From positions 1 to 37,189 of IMG/VR virus record IMGVR_UViG_3300032282_003810: a stretch of DNA of 37,189 bases; one strand, written 5' to 3'. The notes under the pieces are model-generated. The model saw only the letters and a program-made list of their open reading frames with translations. It did no database searches and had not been told where the DNA came from. Every line of letters begins with the position of its first letter. Positions within the stretch are counted from its first letter, which is position 1. Below are positions 12,867-19,011 of the stretch, one piece after another. The stretch is from a virus. The translations under genes were made by a program, and so were the position numbers.

Positions 12867-12873
12867 CCTTATT

Positions 12874-12947
12874 GGTCTGTTAGCTCAGTTGGTTAGAGCG
12901 CTACCCTGTCACGGTAGAGGTCGTCGGTTCAAGTCCGATACAGATCG
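12874..12947 (+). tRNA. tRNA-Asp (GTC)
   Basis: A 74-nt cloverleaf: acceptor GGTCTGT/ACAGATC with one G-U, discriminator G as expected for Asp, anticodon loop CTGTCAC, T-loop GGTTCAAGTCC. CCA is not encoded. It sits alone, 7 nt after the pseudoknot, probably on the DUF932 transcript. Confidence 0.93.
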
Positions 12948-13021
12948 CAAAATCCCCTAGAAAAATTATATTTTTGCCAAATCATTATTAAGATGAACAT
13001 AACATTTTCCCAGAATTTCGA

Positions 13022-13029
13022 TTACGATG
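13022..13029 (+). repeat. TTACGATG motif
   Basis: One of several copies of this octamer near promoters (also 16888, 16998, 17258); here it abuts the -35 at 13031. Confidence 0.4.
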
Positions 13030-13030
13030 T

Positions 13031-13065
13031 TTGACTTTTTTCCCCTGAAATGCTAAAATTAATCT
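13031..13065 (+). promoter_or_regulatory. Leaderless promoter of the 13066 gene
   Basis: TTGACT-N17-TAAAAT with TGC extended -10, 6 nt, ATG. The spacer begins with a T-run then CCCC, like the 9547 promoter. Confidence 0.7.
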
Positions 13066-13284
13066 ATGACCCAACAAGTTGCAATATATGAAATGAACTA
13101 CTCCTGCTCTCCTGGTGGCGTTGACTGCTGGGAAGCAACTATTCAAGGATATGGGGAGAGCACTACTGCCTCTGACTTTAAGACTGCTGGACAGGCTCTT
13201 AATTGGGTACTTGACAGATACCCTGACGAAATATTAGAATTGGTAGTAACATCACTACCTGCCTATGAAAAGGAATATGTATGA
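13066..13284 (+). CDS. Hypothetical protein
   Basis: A 72-residue protein, MTQQVAIYEMNYSCSPGGVD, with a strand-helix layout (ASDFKTAGQALNWVLDRYP). Leaderless start, ATGA overlap with the next gene. No family recognised. Confidence 0.65.
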   Translation: MTQQVAIYEMNYSCSPGGVDCWEATIQGYGESTTASDFKTAGQALNWVLDRYPDEILELVVTSLPAYEKEYV

Positions 13285-13508
13285 CCCAAACAATAGAACC
13301 ATTTACAGATACATTAGGCGAACACATAGTTGGAGCAATTCAAACAGATATTGAGCAAGAACTCTTTGAGCAATGGAATGATAACAATTTAGATGAGGGT
13401 AGTGAGTATGCTGAATGGCGATTTATGTCATACGCTCCTGATACACTAAAACAATCATATAACGAATACTATGGATATAAGGAAGAGGATGAATTTTACC
13501 TATGTTAG
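13281..13508 (+). CDS. Acidic hypothetical protein
   Basis: A 75-residue acidic protein (MTQTIEPFTDTLGEHIVGA). Helical with several Tyr/Trp. Overlaps both neighbours. Its N-terminus resembles the 9582 protein (MTQTI) but the rest does not. Confidence 0.6.
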   Translation: MTQTIEPFTDTLGEHIVGAIQTDIEQELFEQWNDNNLDEGSEYAEWRFMSYAPDTLKQSYNEYYGYKEEDEFYLC

Positions 13509-13660
13509 GATATTCTAATAAAGATTTAGATGAAATGGTTAGTGCTATTCAGTCTGCTCTAACTACCGTGAATTCTGACGATGACCCTTGGCTATACAAT
13601 AATCTTTGGAAGGCTCAGGAGTTTCTCCAAGGCCTATGGGCAGAAGGGTACTTTGACTAA
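13502..13660 (+). CDS. 52-residue hypothetical protein
   Basis: Starts MLGYSNKDLDEMVSAI, inside the end of the previous gene, and ends with a TAATG junction. Helical, Trp-containing. No family recognised. Confidence 0.55.
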   Translation: MLGYSNKDLDEMVSAIQSALTTVNSDDDPWLYNNLWKAQEFLQGLWAEGYFD

Positions 13661-13755
13661 TGAACTGTGATCTAAACTCTGATTGGTGTCAGTGGTGTTC
13701 TGTAGAATCTATATGTTGTATAGAAGGTCTATGCGATATTTGTAAGGAGAATTAA
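13660..13755 (+). CDS. 31-residue Cys-rich protein
   Basis: MNCDLNSDWCQWCSVES, then CCIEGLCDICKEN: eight Cys in 31 residues. Probable zinc-binding miniprotein. TAATG at both ends. Confidence 0.55.
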   Translation: MNCDLNSDWCQWCSVESICCIEGLCDICKEN

Positions 13756-13997
13756 TGTTTTCAAACCACTGGACTAAGCATGAGTTTCTTTGTACTGAGT
13801 GTGATACTCTTATGGAGATTACTACTTATTGGAAAGATGAATATATTGCTACCCCGATTTGCCCGTGCCCTCACCAGGCCATTATTAAATTAAACACACA
13901 TGTCCTACCAGGTTCTATCTTTGCCTCATCCCATAGTGATGTGACCAGTATCACACCTGCTCCTCTTGTAAAAATCAATTCAAACCCCTATAATTAA
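13755..13997 (+). CDS. Zinc-ribbon protein
   Basis: An 80-residue protein, MFSNHWTKHEFLCTECD, with a second cluster CPCPH about 23 residues later. Zinc ribbon likely. A perfect CRP-like palindrome and a -35 element for the next gene lie in its 3' end. Confidence 0.65.
   Translation: MFSNHWTKHEFLCTECDTLMEITTYWKDEYIATPICPCPHQAIIKLNTHVLPGSIFASSHSDVTSITPAPLVKINSNPYN
13940..13955. promoter_or_regulatory. CRP/GlxR-like operator, perfect and intragenic
   Basis: TGTGA-CCAGTA-TCACA inside the coding region of the 13755 gene, centred about 53 bp upstream of the leaderless start at 14001. Confidence 0.55.
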
Positions 13998-14000
13998 TAT
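13966..14000 (+). promoter_or_regulatory. Leaderless promoter of the 14001 gene
   Basis: TTGTAA-N17-TATAAT, 6 nt, ATG; overlaps the end of the preceding gene. Confidence 0.65.
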
Positions 14001-14177
14001 ATGGACCTAAAAACACTAACCGAATACATTCGTATTCATAAGATATCTTTAGAACAAGATATGGCAGACGCACAAGAGGGTATTGAGATTCCCGATGATG
14101 AGTACTTTGAATCAGACTCTTTTTATATGGGAGCAATAGATACCTGTGATCACCTATTGGAGTATATTAATGAATAG
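14001..14177 (+). CDS. 58-residue acidic protein
   Basis: Starts MDLKTLTEYIRIHKISLE; helical, acidic. It overlaps the next gene by 8 bases. No family recognised. Its promoter makes it an entry point for the 14001-16015 run. Confidence 0.6.
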   Translation: MDLKTLTEYIRIHKISLEQDMADAQEGIEIPDDEYFESDSFYMGAIDTCDHLLEYINE

Positions 14178-14430
14178 TTTAGATAGCACTATCTTGCCGC
14201 TTCACCTTCAAAAGTTAATTGACTTAGGTGAATCTGGTACAAACATTATGCACGGTGAACTAAAAAACTTAATGTATGAATGTGAACAAGAATTAGAAAA
14301 CTTATCTGAACTACAAGATGTCTCTGAATATCAGTATGTATCAGGTAAGTTAGACGCCTTTGTAAAAGTATATCAATTAACATATGCATTAGCCTTTGCC
14401 ATTAGCGACAGGATAAAGAACAATGGATAA
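14170..14430 (+). CDS. Helical hypothetical protein
   Basis: An 86-residue protein. I choose MNSLDSTILPLHLQ over an ATG at 14146 because the latter would overlap the upstream gene by 32 bases. Helical with a Tyr-rich hydrophobic segment (VYQLTYALAFAI). No family recognised. Confidence 0.6.
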   Translation: MNSLDSTILPLHLQKLIDLGESGTNIMHGELKNLMYECEQELENLSELQDVSEYQYVSGKLDAFVKVYQLTYALAFAISDRIKNNG

Positions 14431-14860
14431 CTTTATTGAGATGACTGATGATGAATGGTGTGCTACATATAAACCAATCAAAAACCATATAGACACAAAC
14501 TCCTCTTTTAATGGAGAGATGTTTGAGACATATGGCGATGAGGTAGAGTTTATCAAAAGCTATCCTAATCCTGAATGTATTTGGACCTATGGTGATGGAG
14601 ATGATGGCGGTACCTATATATGGAATGGTTGGTCATTTGTAAATAGATTGGGATACTTCATTACTGAGGTACCCTGCCCTCCTAACACTACTATTCAAGT
14701 ACAGATAAGCGCTAATTACTTTTACTGTGAAACCTGCAATGCTGAGATAGAGGATCCTGATAACCTTATTAATGATAAGTTTGCAGATTTGCTATTCTGT
14801 CCAGAATGTGCTACGATTAAAGACTTACAACAATTAGAAAAGGAACCCCACAATGACTGA
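14423..14860 (+). CDS. Protein with C-terminal zinc ribbon
   Basis: A 145-residue protein. N-terminal acidic alpha/beta part with a Gly/Asp-rich turn (YGDGDDGGTYIWNGWSF); C-terminal CETC and CPEC pairs about 25 residues apart form a probable zinc ribbon. Overlaps both neighbours. Confidence 0.65.
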   Translation: MDNFIEMTDDEWCATYKPIKNHIDTNSSFNGEMFETYGDEVEFIKSYPNPECIWTYGDGDDGGTYIWNGWSFVNRLGYFITEVPCPPNTTIQVQISANYFYCETCNAEIEDPDNLINDKFADLLFCPECATIKDLQQLEKEPHND

Positions 14861-15173
14861 AAAAATGATTGGCTTATTCACTGTTGACTCAGGTCAAGCA
14901 ATGATTGGCGACCCTTGTTACCTTGAAGGCTGGAAGGCTTGGGATGACAAGATAGATAAGTTTGAGTCTCATACTGAACACAAAGGCGAGTATGGATACT
15001 TAGGTGCTTGTAATGCTACACTTGAAGGCGCCTATGGTGACTTAGGTATGGGTAAAGCAATTGTATTTAATACTGGCTGGGGTGACGGAGTTTACCCTGT
15101 CTATGCTGAAATTAATGAGGATGACAGAGTAGTATCAATCACTGTTAAATTTATTGATGAGGATGACGAATGA
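14853..15173 (+). CDS. DUF4241-like protein
   Basis: A 106-residue protein with the segment VDSGQAMIGDPCYLEGW near the N-terminus and GWGDGVYPVYAEINED near the end. The 'VDSG...IGDPCY ... GDG-Y-V' pattern is characteristic of DUF4241-type proteins. No enzymatic role known. Overlaps both neighbours. Confidence 0.65.
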   Translation: MTEKMIGLFTVDSGQAMIGDPCYLEGWKAWDDKIDKFESHTEHKGEYGYLGACNATLEGAYGDLGMGKAIVFNTGWGDGVYPVYAEINEDDRVVSITVKFIDEDDE

Positions 15174-15478
15174 AACCAGATGACAAAGATAAATTAAATA
15201 AGTGTTTAGAGATTCTTGATACCACGGACCTTGGTCTGTCATTAGTCTGGCTATGGACTTGGTCTACAATTGGCAATATCTTAGATGATGAAACATACAA
15301 GGCTAAGGTAACTAAAGATCAAATGTGGGAGCACCTCTGCGAGGCTGTTTCTGCTGGCCAAGGCTTCTCTTTAGAGTATGGAGCAGAGCAACATCAAGAC
15401 GATGTACTGGAGTGGATGACTAACCGTGACTACATAGTTGACACAATGTTTGAAGATGATGACGATACAGACGAATAG
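15170..15478 (+). CDS. Hypothetical protein
   Basis: A 102-residue acidic, Trp-containing protein (SLVWLWTWSTIGNILDD) ending in a run of Asp. ATGA overlap with the DUF4241-like gene. No family recognised. Confidence 0.6.
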   Translation: MKPDDKDKLNKCLEILDTTDLGLSLVWLWTWSTIGNILDDETYKAKVTKDQMWEHLCEAVSAGQGFSLEYGAEQHQDDVLEWMTNRDYIVDTMFEDDDDTDE

Positions 15479-15653
15479 ATTAGATAAGCGCTTATCTGAG
15501 TATACATTTGATGAACTATGCGTTGCCATATGTGAATGGTGCAAGGACCCTGATATGAATATGTCAGAGTATATGTGCCCTAACTGCTACAAAGATGACG
15601 AACAGATCTGCGTTGAATGCTGCGGATGTTATGACGAAGAGGGTGGACAATAA
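15459..15653 (+). CDS. Cys-rich protein
   Basis: A 64-residue protein. I prefer MTIQTNRLDKRLSEY, which reduces overlap with the previous gene to 20 bases; an ATG at 15438 is possible. Nine Cys (CEWC, CPNC, CVECCGC) imply one or two zinc sites. Confidence 0.55.
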   Translation: MTIQTNRLDKRLSEYTFDELCVAICEWCKDPDMNMSEYMCPNCYKDDEQICVECCGCYDEEGGQ

Positions 15654-16015
15654 TGGGAGCAAGAATTCATTATGTATTTAAAGACACAGAAGACACTGGA
15701 TATGTGGTCCTCTATAGCCATTGGGGAGAAGGAGAGTGGCAGCGAGATATTGCTATGGCCCTTGAACACTCAAAGCCCCGCTGGAGTGACATGAGTTATT
15801 TTACCCGCATGATGATTAGTTATCTTATTCAGGATTCATTGCTTGATTCAACAGGGTTTGGTATTTATGCTATTAATGATATATATCAGGACCTTGGCGA
15901 TACAACCGTGATTATTGATATGGGTAGGGAAACTATTATTGATGACAATAAAAATGTTATCGGATGGCAAGAATTTATTAATGCATACAAACCTACACTA
16001 ACACTAACTAACTAA
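15653..16015 (+). CDS. Conserved-type phage hypothetical protein
   Basis: A 120-residue protein starting MGARIHYVFKDTEDTGYVVL with YSHWGEGEWQRDIA. I recall 'MGARI-x-VF ... LYSHWG' openings in other phage hypotheticals. Alpha/beta, no catalytic motif evident. TAATG with the previous gene; AAGGAG of the next gene follows its stop. Confidence 0.65.
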   Translation: MGARIHYVFKDTEDTGYVVLYSHWGEGEWQRDIAMALEHSKPRWSDMSYFTRMMISYLIQDSLLDSTGFGIYAINDIYQDLGDTTVIIDMGRETIIDDNKNVIGWQEFINAYKPTLTLTN

Positions 16016-16026
16016 GGAGTAATATA

Positions 16027-16185
16027 ATGGCCAAGAAATCTAAAGCAAAGACCGTCCCATACCTTGAGACATGGGATACTCGTTACGGTAAATCACAACG
16101 ACTTGTACTTCGTAAGAATGGTAAGTTTGTCGATAATACCAGTCTTACCGCACTGAAGCAAGGGGAACGGGTCACCTCTCGCTAA
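16027..16185 (+). CDS. 52-residue basic protein
   Basis: Starts MAKKSKAKTVPYLETWD behind AAGGAG; Lys/Arg-rich, ending GERVTSR. Possibly nucleic-acid binding by charge. Followed immediately by a strong terminator. Confidence 0.65.
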   Translation: MAKKSKAKTVPYLETWDTRYGKSQRLVLRKNGKFVDNTSLTALKQGERVTSR

Positions 16186-16192
16186 TAGGACA

Positions 16193-16230
16193 GGGGGAGC
16201 AGGCGTGGGGTTTGCTCTCCCTTCCTTTTT
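16193..16230 (+). terminator. Rho-independent terminator
   Basis: GGGGGAGCA pairs with TGCTCTCCC (9 bp, one G-U) and is followed by TTCCTTTTT. Confidence 0.85.
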
Positions 16231-16234
16231 CGGG

Positions 16235-16257
16235 TATAATGAAAGAGAGGAGTAACT
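16235..16257 (+). promoter_or_regulatory. -10 box and ribosome-binding site of the 16258 gene
   Basis: TATAAT (16235-16240) just after the terminator T-run, then GAGAGGAG; a leadered start, unlike most in this window. Confidence 0.55.
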
Positions 16258-16479
16258 ATGGCTTATAGTATAAGACGACCACCAATAAATACTAAAGAAC
16301 AAAAGCAAGCAGCAAAGATTGGCAAACTATTAACTGAGGACTTCTCTATGGACTTAGAGTCAGTTGGTTTTCATTTAGTTCGTAACTTACCCGTTATTGT
16401 TTATCATAGATTTGAGGTTGTTGGTTTGACAGCAATGGAAGAGTATGATAAACTTATGTTAGAACTCAGAGGAGAATAA
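16258..16479 (+). CDS. Hypothetical protein
   Basis: A 73-residue basic protein (MAYSIRRPPINTKEQK) with a helical C-terminus (AMEEYDKLMLELRGE). It forms a two-gene operon with the 16482 gene between two terminators. No family recognised. Confidence 0.65.
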   Translation: MAYSIRRPPINTKEQKQAAKIGKLLTEDFSMDLESVGFHLVRNLPVIVYHRFEVVGLTAMEEYDKLMLELRGE

Positions 16480-16481
16480 AT

Positions 16482-16781
16482 ATGGCAATACCTTTCGCAG
16501 ACAGATGTGGAATACTTGGTCAGTTTTGGATTGACTTCAGAGATGATGAAGACCTAAAAACATTTGTAGAATATAATGATGTCGGATTGCCTTTAGCATA
16601 TTTTATTGCTGAAGGTTTGGTAACTGGAACTCCAATGTCAGAGGAATATATCAACGAAACATTTGAGATTTTTCTTAAAGCACTTATGGTTTCAGAAGAG
16701 GATATCGAAGGAGCAGATAATCTAACTGCTGTTTTGGATATTGCTTATGAAAAGAAATTAGACGACCCAAATCAAGAGTAG
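16482..16781 (+). CDS. Acidic hypothetical protein
   Basis: A 99-residue acidic helical protein (MAIPFADRCGILGQFWIDF), with AGAGGAG upstream in the end of the preceding gene. No family recognised. A terminator follows. Confidence 0.65.
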   Translation: MAIPFADRCGILGQFWIDFRDDEDLKTFVEYNDVGLPLAYFIAEGLVTGTPMSEEYINETFEIFLKALMVSEEDIEGADNLTAVLDIAYEKKLDDPNQE

Positions 16782-16787
16782 TTAATT

Positions 16788-16818
16788 GGGAGGGGCAGCT
16801 GCAATGCCTCTCCCTTTT
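16788..16818 (+). terminator. Rho-independent terminator
   Basis: GGGAGGGGCA pairs with TGCCTCTCCC (10 bp, one G-U), then TTTT. Confidence 0.85.
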
Positions 16819-16887
16819 GCATGCCTAAAATGCCTAGGAAATCATATCAAACCATATCAAATTGGACAAACATTTTTCCAAACAACA

Positions 16888-17005
16888 TTACGATGATCTC
16901 TAAAAAATCGCTGGAATCTTTTTAAATATAAGATTACGATCAAACAATGTTTTTCCCCAAACCTTATATCATATAAAACCTTGTTTGTCAAACAACTTTA
17001 CGATG
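16888..17005. repeat. TTACGATG repeats
   Basis: TTACGATG at 16888-16895 and 16998-17005 with a variant TTACGATC at 16934; each is close to AAACAA and TTTTTCC strings. A further copy at 17258 shares the flank AAAAAATC-CTGGAAT with the 16888 copy. Confidence 0.5.
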
Positions 17006-17018
17006 GTATAATAAGTAT
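16985..17018 (+). promoter_or_regulatory. Leaderless promoter of the 17019 gene
   Basis: TTGTCA-N16-TATAAT, 6 nt, ATG; a TTACGATG octamer lies inside the spacer. Confidence 0.65.
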
Positions 17019-17219
17019 ATGGCAAGAAACCATTTCTCAAAAGCTGGTGGACCTTATTTTCTTAATAATGGTACAACAAGCCATAAAGAACATCATAATC
17101 ATGATGACTCTCATACTCATGAGCATATGAACAAACCTTTTAAACCTTTACATATTGTTTTATCTTGTATTATACCTATGGTGTTTGTTATAGCTATAGC
17201 TATGCTTGCTCTTCACTAA
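17019..17219 (+). CDS. His-rich single-pass membrane protein
   Basis: A 66-residue protein. Residues 22-36 are rich in His and Asp (HKEHHNHDDSHTHEH), a probable metal-binding patch. Residues about 44-64 form one transmembrane helix (IVLSCIIPMVFVIAIAM). No family recognised; metal binding at the membrane is inference. Confidence 0.65.
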   Translation: MARNHFSKAGGPYFLNNGTTSHKEHHNHDDSHTHEHMNKPFKPLHIVLSCIIPMVFVIAIAMLALH

Positions 17220-17457
17220 TCCCCCGCCCTAGCGGTGTCAAATAATCCTGTAAAACATTACGATGGCGGTAAAAAAATCCCTGGAATTTGCAGGGGATCA
17301 AACCATCTGATACCAAATCCCTATAGTAAAACACCCATATATAAAACAATAACTTTCTTGATTCTTTTTAAAACTTTATAAAACATTTATATATTTTTAT
17401 TACGAAATATCGACAAATTTGCCAGAAATTGTCATAGTATTTTGGTACAAAATATAC

Positions 17458-17486
17458 TTGACAAACACTAATGTTTGGTATATAAT
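17458..17486 (+). promoter_or_regulatory. Consensus promoter TTGACA-N17-TATAAT without an ORF
   Basis: A perfect -35, -10 and spacer. The transcript would start near 17493 and run into the iterated repeats; only a 15-codon TTG-initiated frame follows. Confidence 0.6.
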
Positions 17487-17509
17487 GCGCTATTGGGCTA
17501 TGGGGATAT

Positions 17510-17557
17510 AAGGTTTGACAAAGGTTTGGATATGTGGTAGGAAGGTTTGAAGGTTTG
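17510..17557 (+). repeat. Four AAGGTTTG iterons
   Basis: Copies at 17510, 17521, 17542 and 17550. Confidence 0.65.
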
Positions 17558-17592
17558 GATGTTTTACGACGCCCTCTTAAAAATGCTCTATA

Positions 17593-17619
17593 CTCCACTA
17601 TCCTCCACTTCACTCCACT
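17593..17619 (+). repeat. Three CTCCACT iterons at 10-bp period
   Basis: Copies at 17593, 17603 and 17613, one helical turn apart. Confidence 0.65.
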
Positions 17620-17656
17620 TTAACCCTATCTAATTAAACAATCAGTAACATTTATC

Positions 17657-17665
17657 TGTGGATAA
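17657..17665 (-). promoter_or_regulatory. DnaA box, inverted
   Basis: TGTGGATAA, exact; overlaps the -35 region of the 17698 gene. Confidence 0.6.
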
Positions 17666-17668
17666 ACA

Positions 17669-17677
17669 TGTGGATAA
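17669..17677 (-). promoter_or_regulatory. DnaA box, inverted
   Basis: TGTGGATAA, exact; 12 bp from the previous box and inside the promoter spacer of the 17698 gene. Confidence 0.6.
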
Positions 17678-17685
17678 CTATTTGA

Positions 17686-17697
17686 TATACTTGGTAT
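17686..17697 (+). promoter_or_regulatory. Leaderless -10 of the 17698 gene
   Basis: TATACT, 6 nt, ATG; immediately downstream of two DnaA boxes, so DnaA binding would be expected to affect it. Confidence 0.6.
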
Positions 17698-17817
17698 ATG
17701 ACAGAACAAACCGAAGAAAAGATCCCAGGATATAAGCAAATTCCTCCTGATTGGTGTGATGATTGTACTATCCAAGACAGTGTTTGTACAATATGTGGCT
17801 GTAGCCATAACTGCTAA
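17698..17817 (+). CDS. 39-residue Cys-rich protein
   Basis: MTEQTEEKIPGYKQIPPD followed by CDDC and CTICGCSHNC. Zinc-ribbon-like miniprotein, bracketed by DnaA boxes on both sides. Function unknown. Confidence 0.6.
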   Translation: MTEQTEEKIPGYKQIPPDWCDDCTIQDSVCTICGCSHNC

Positions 17818-17820
17818 ACC

Positions 17821-17829
17821 TGTGGATAA
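17821..17829 (-). promoter_or_regulatory. DnaA box, inverted
   Basis: TGTGGATAA, exact; four bases after the 17817 stop and 21 bp upstream of the next -35. Confidence 0.6.
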
Positions 17830-17849
17830 CTTTTTGCACGGAACCTATA

Positions 17850-17884
17850 TTGACAAACAATCCTATCTCCGCTATAATTAGATT
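17850..17884 (+). promoter_or_regulatory. Leaderless promoter TTGACA-N17-TATAAT
   Basis: Fully consensus promoter, 6 nt, ATG at 17885. Confidence 0.75.
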
Positions 17885-18028
17885 ATGAACATATACAAAA
17901 TATCCCTATTGGACTATGCCAGAGCATTTGATCTTGAGATCTTTGCCACATCAGAAGAAGAAGCTAAAGCTATAGCCATGCGTGAAGAACCTAATATGAA
18001 CATTACGAAGGTAATCTGTTTGACATGA
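17885..18028 (+). CDS. 47-residue beta-alpha protein
   Basis: MNIYKISLLDYARAFDLEIF then ATSEEEAKAIAMREEP. Same strand plus acidic-cap helix layout as the 8492, 8913 and 11195 C-terminal units. ATGA overlap with the next gene. Confidence 0.6.
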   Translation: MNIYKISLLDYARAFDLEIFATSEEEAKAIAMREEPNMNITKVICLT

Positions 18029-18144
18029 CACACGAATGTAACTATGAATTAGACCTTGATGGTTCTATCACATGCACAGTATGTGGGGCTATGGATGATG
18101 ATATGGACAATAGTATCTTTGAGACTCAAGTAGACTTTGAATAG
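18025..18144 (+). CDS. 39-residue acidic CxxC protein
   Basis: MTHECNYELDLDGSITC followed by TVCGAMDDDMD. Three Cys and one His could bind zinc. Acidic tail. Coupled to the previous gene. Confidence 0.55.
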   Translation: MTHECNYELDLDGSITCTVCGAMDDDMDNSIFETQVDFE

Positions 18145-18174
18145 GTGTTTACTATAGGAGTAATTGGTTTTTCT

Positions 18175-18966
18175 TTACTTACCCTGCAAATTTATGATCA
18201 GGTTTATTGCCTCTATGAGTAGATGTCTATTCTCATTAAGCATCAAGGTCCCACCAAGTCTTGGATTTACCTCAAAGATTATAGCTTTACCATCAAACAT
18301 CTTATAGTTAACAGTAATAGGACCGCTATAGTTAGATATCTTTACTATTTTTTTAAATAGGGCTATGGTTTCTTCATCAGGATTATACTCAATACCCCCT
18401 GTTTCAGCACCAAGTTTAATGATTGGGCTATTTTCCTTTGACCATTGTAAAGATTTATTCCATAAAACCTCTCCATCTTTACAAATCATCCAAGTCACAG
18501 GCTCAAAATCTGTAGGTATATACTTTTCAATTATATATTCTTGATTTTTAAATATTGCTTTGGATAGGTTTAACTTTAATTCTTCCATATCATTTATTAA
18601 AAATACGCCTTTGCCCTTTACCAAATCAGTTCTTTTTAAGATTACTGGGAACTCAATATTATCAACAGTATAGTCTTGTGGATAGTTGTTTATGTTATTT
18701 GTTCTTAAAAACTCTTTAAATTGTTTTTTATTCTTAAAAATCTTAATAGTTTCATTATCAGGCTTAAGACACTCAAATGGACAATTGAGGATGTCATTTT
18801 CTTGTAAAGGGATTACGATCTTATCTTTAATGCTTTTTATTTTATCATTATTTGTGGTAATTAAAGATCTATGCTCTCCATCTATGTTAGACCAAAGGTT
18901 AGAGTGTTTTGTTAATGCCTCTAACCAATGTGCTATAGGGTTTCCATATAGTATTATAGTGCTCAT
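18175..18966 (-). CDS. ATP-grasp ligase
   Basis: A 263-residue protein. The central FPVILKR (K111) and KGKGVF (about 117-122) form the nucleotide-binding strand and loop; EKY (147-149) is the second ATP contact; EVNPRLGG (232-239) carries the metal-binding E and N of the ATP-grasp fold. It would join a carboxylate to an amine or thiol through an acyl-phosphate. The substrate is unknown; carbamoyl-phosphate-synthase-like and peptide ligases share this core. It is the only minus-strand gene between plus blocks and is more AT-rich than its neighbours, which suggests separate acquisition. Confidence 0.8.
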   Translation of the reverse strand: MSTIILYGNPIAHWLEALTKHSNLWSNIDGEHRSLITTNNDKIKSIKDKIVIPLQENDILNCPFECLKPDNETIKIFKNKKQFKEFLRTNNINNYPQDYTVDNIEFPVILKRTDLVKGKGVFLINDMEELKLNLSKAIFKNQEYIIEKYIPTDFEPVTWMICKDGEVLWNKSLQWSKENSPIIKLGAETGGIEYNPDEETIALFKKIVKISNYSGPITVNYKMFDGKAIIFEVNPRLGGTLMLNENRHLLIEAINLIINLQGK

Positions 18967-18979
18967 CTTTTTAATTATA
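18967..18979 (-). promoter_or_regulatory. Leaderless-type -10 box of the ATP-grasp gene
   Basis: Minus-strand TATAAT (18974-18979), 7 nt before the ATG. Confidence 0.55.
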
Positions 18980-19011
18980 CAGTAGATTTCTATCCCCTGG
19001 AATATTAACCG

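Larger units (their letters stand above)
17220..17697. other. Gene-poor AT-rich region, candidate replication origin
   Basis: A 478-bp stretch without a credible gene. In order: a TTACGATG copy (17258), an AT-rich tract (about 17330-17420), a consensus promoter without ORF (17458-17486), four AAGGTTTG repeats, three CTCCACT repeats at exact 10-bp steps, and two DnaA boxes (17657, 17669). AT-rich DNA plus iterons plus DnaA boxes is the layout of theta origins. No replication initiator gene is adjacent. Confidence 0.45.

Noticed and set aside
17368-17613. An 81-codon open frame on the minus strand in the gene-poor region
   Set aside because: It runs antisense to the iterated repeats and AT-rich tract, has no ribosome-binding site or -10 at the right spacing, and its translation looks like low-complexity readthrough.
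17626-17808. A 60-codon minus-strand frame
   Set aside because: It is the antisense shadow of the 17698-17817 Cys-rich gene and the DnaA boxes; the plus-strand gene has the leaderless promoter.
18686-18985. A 99-codon plus-strand frame
   Set aside because: Complement of the ATP-grasp gene, whose motifs are clear on the minus strand.
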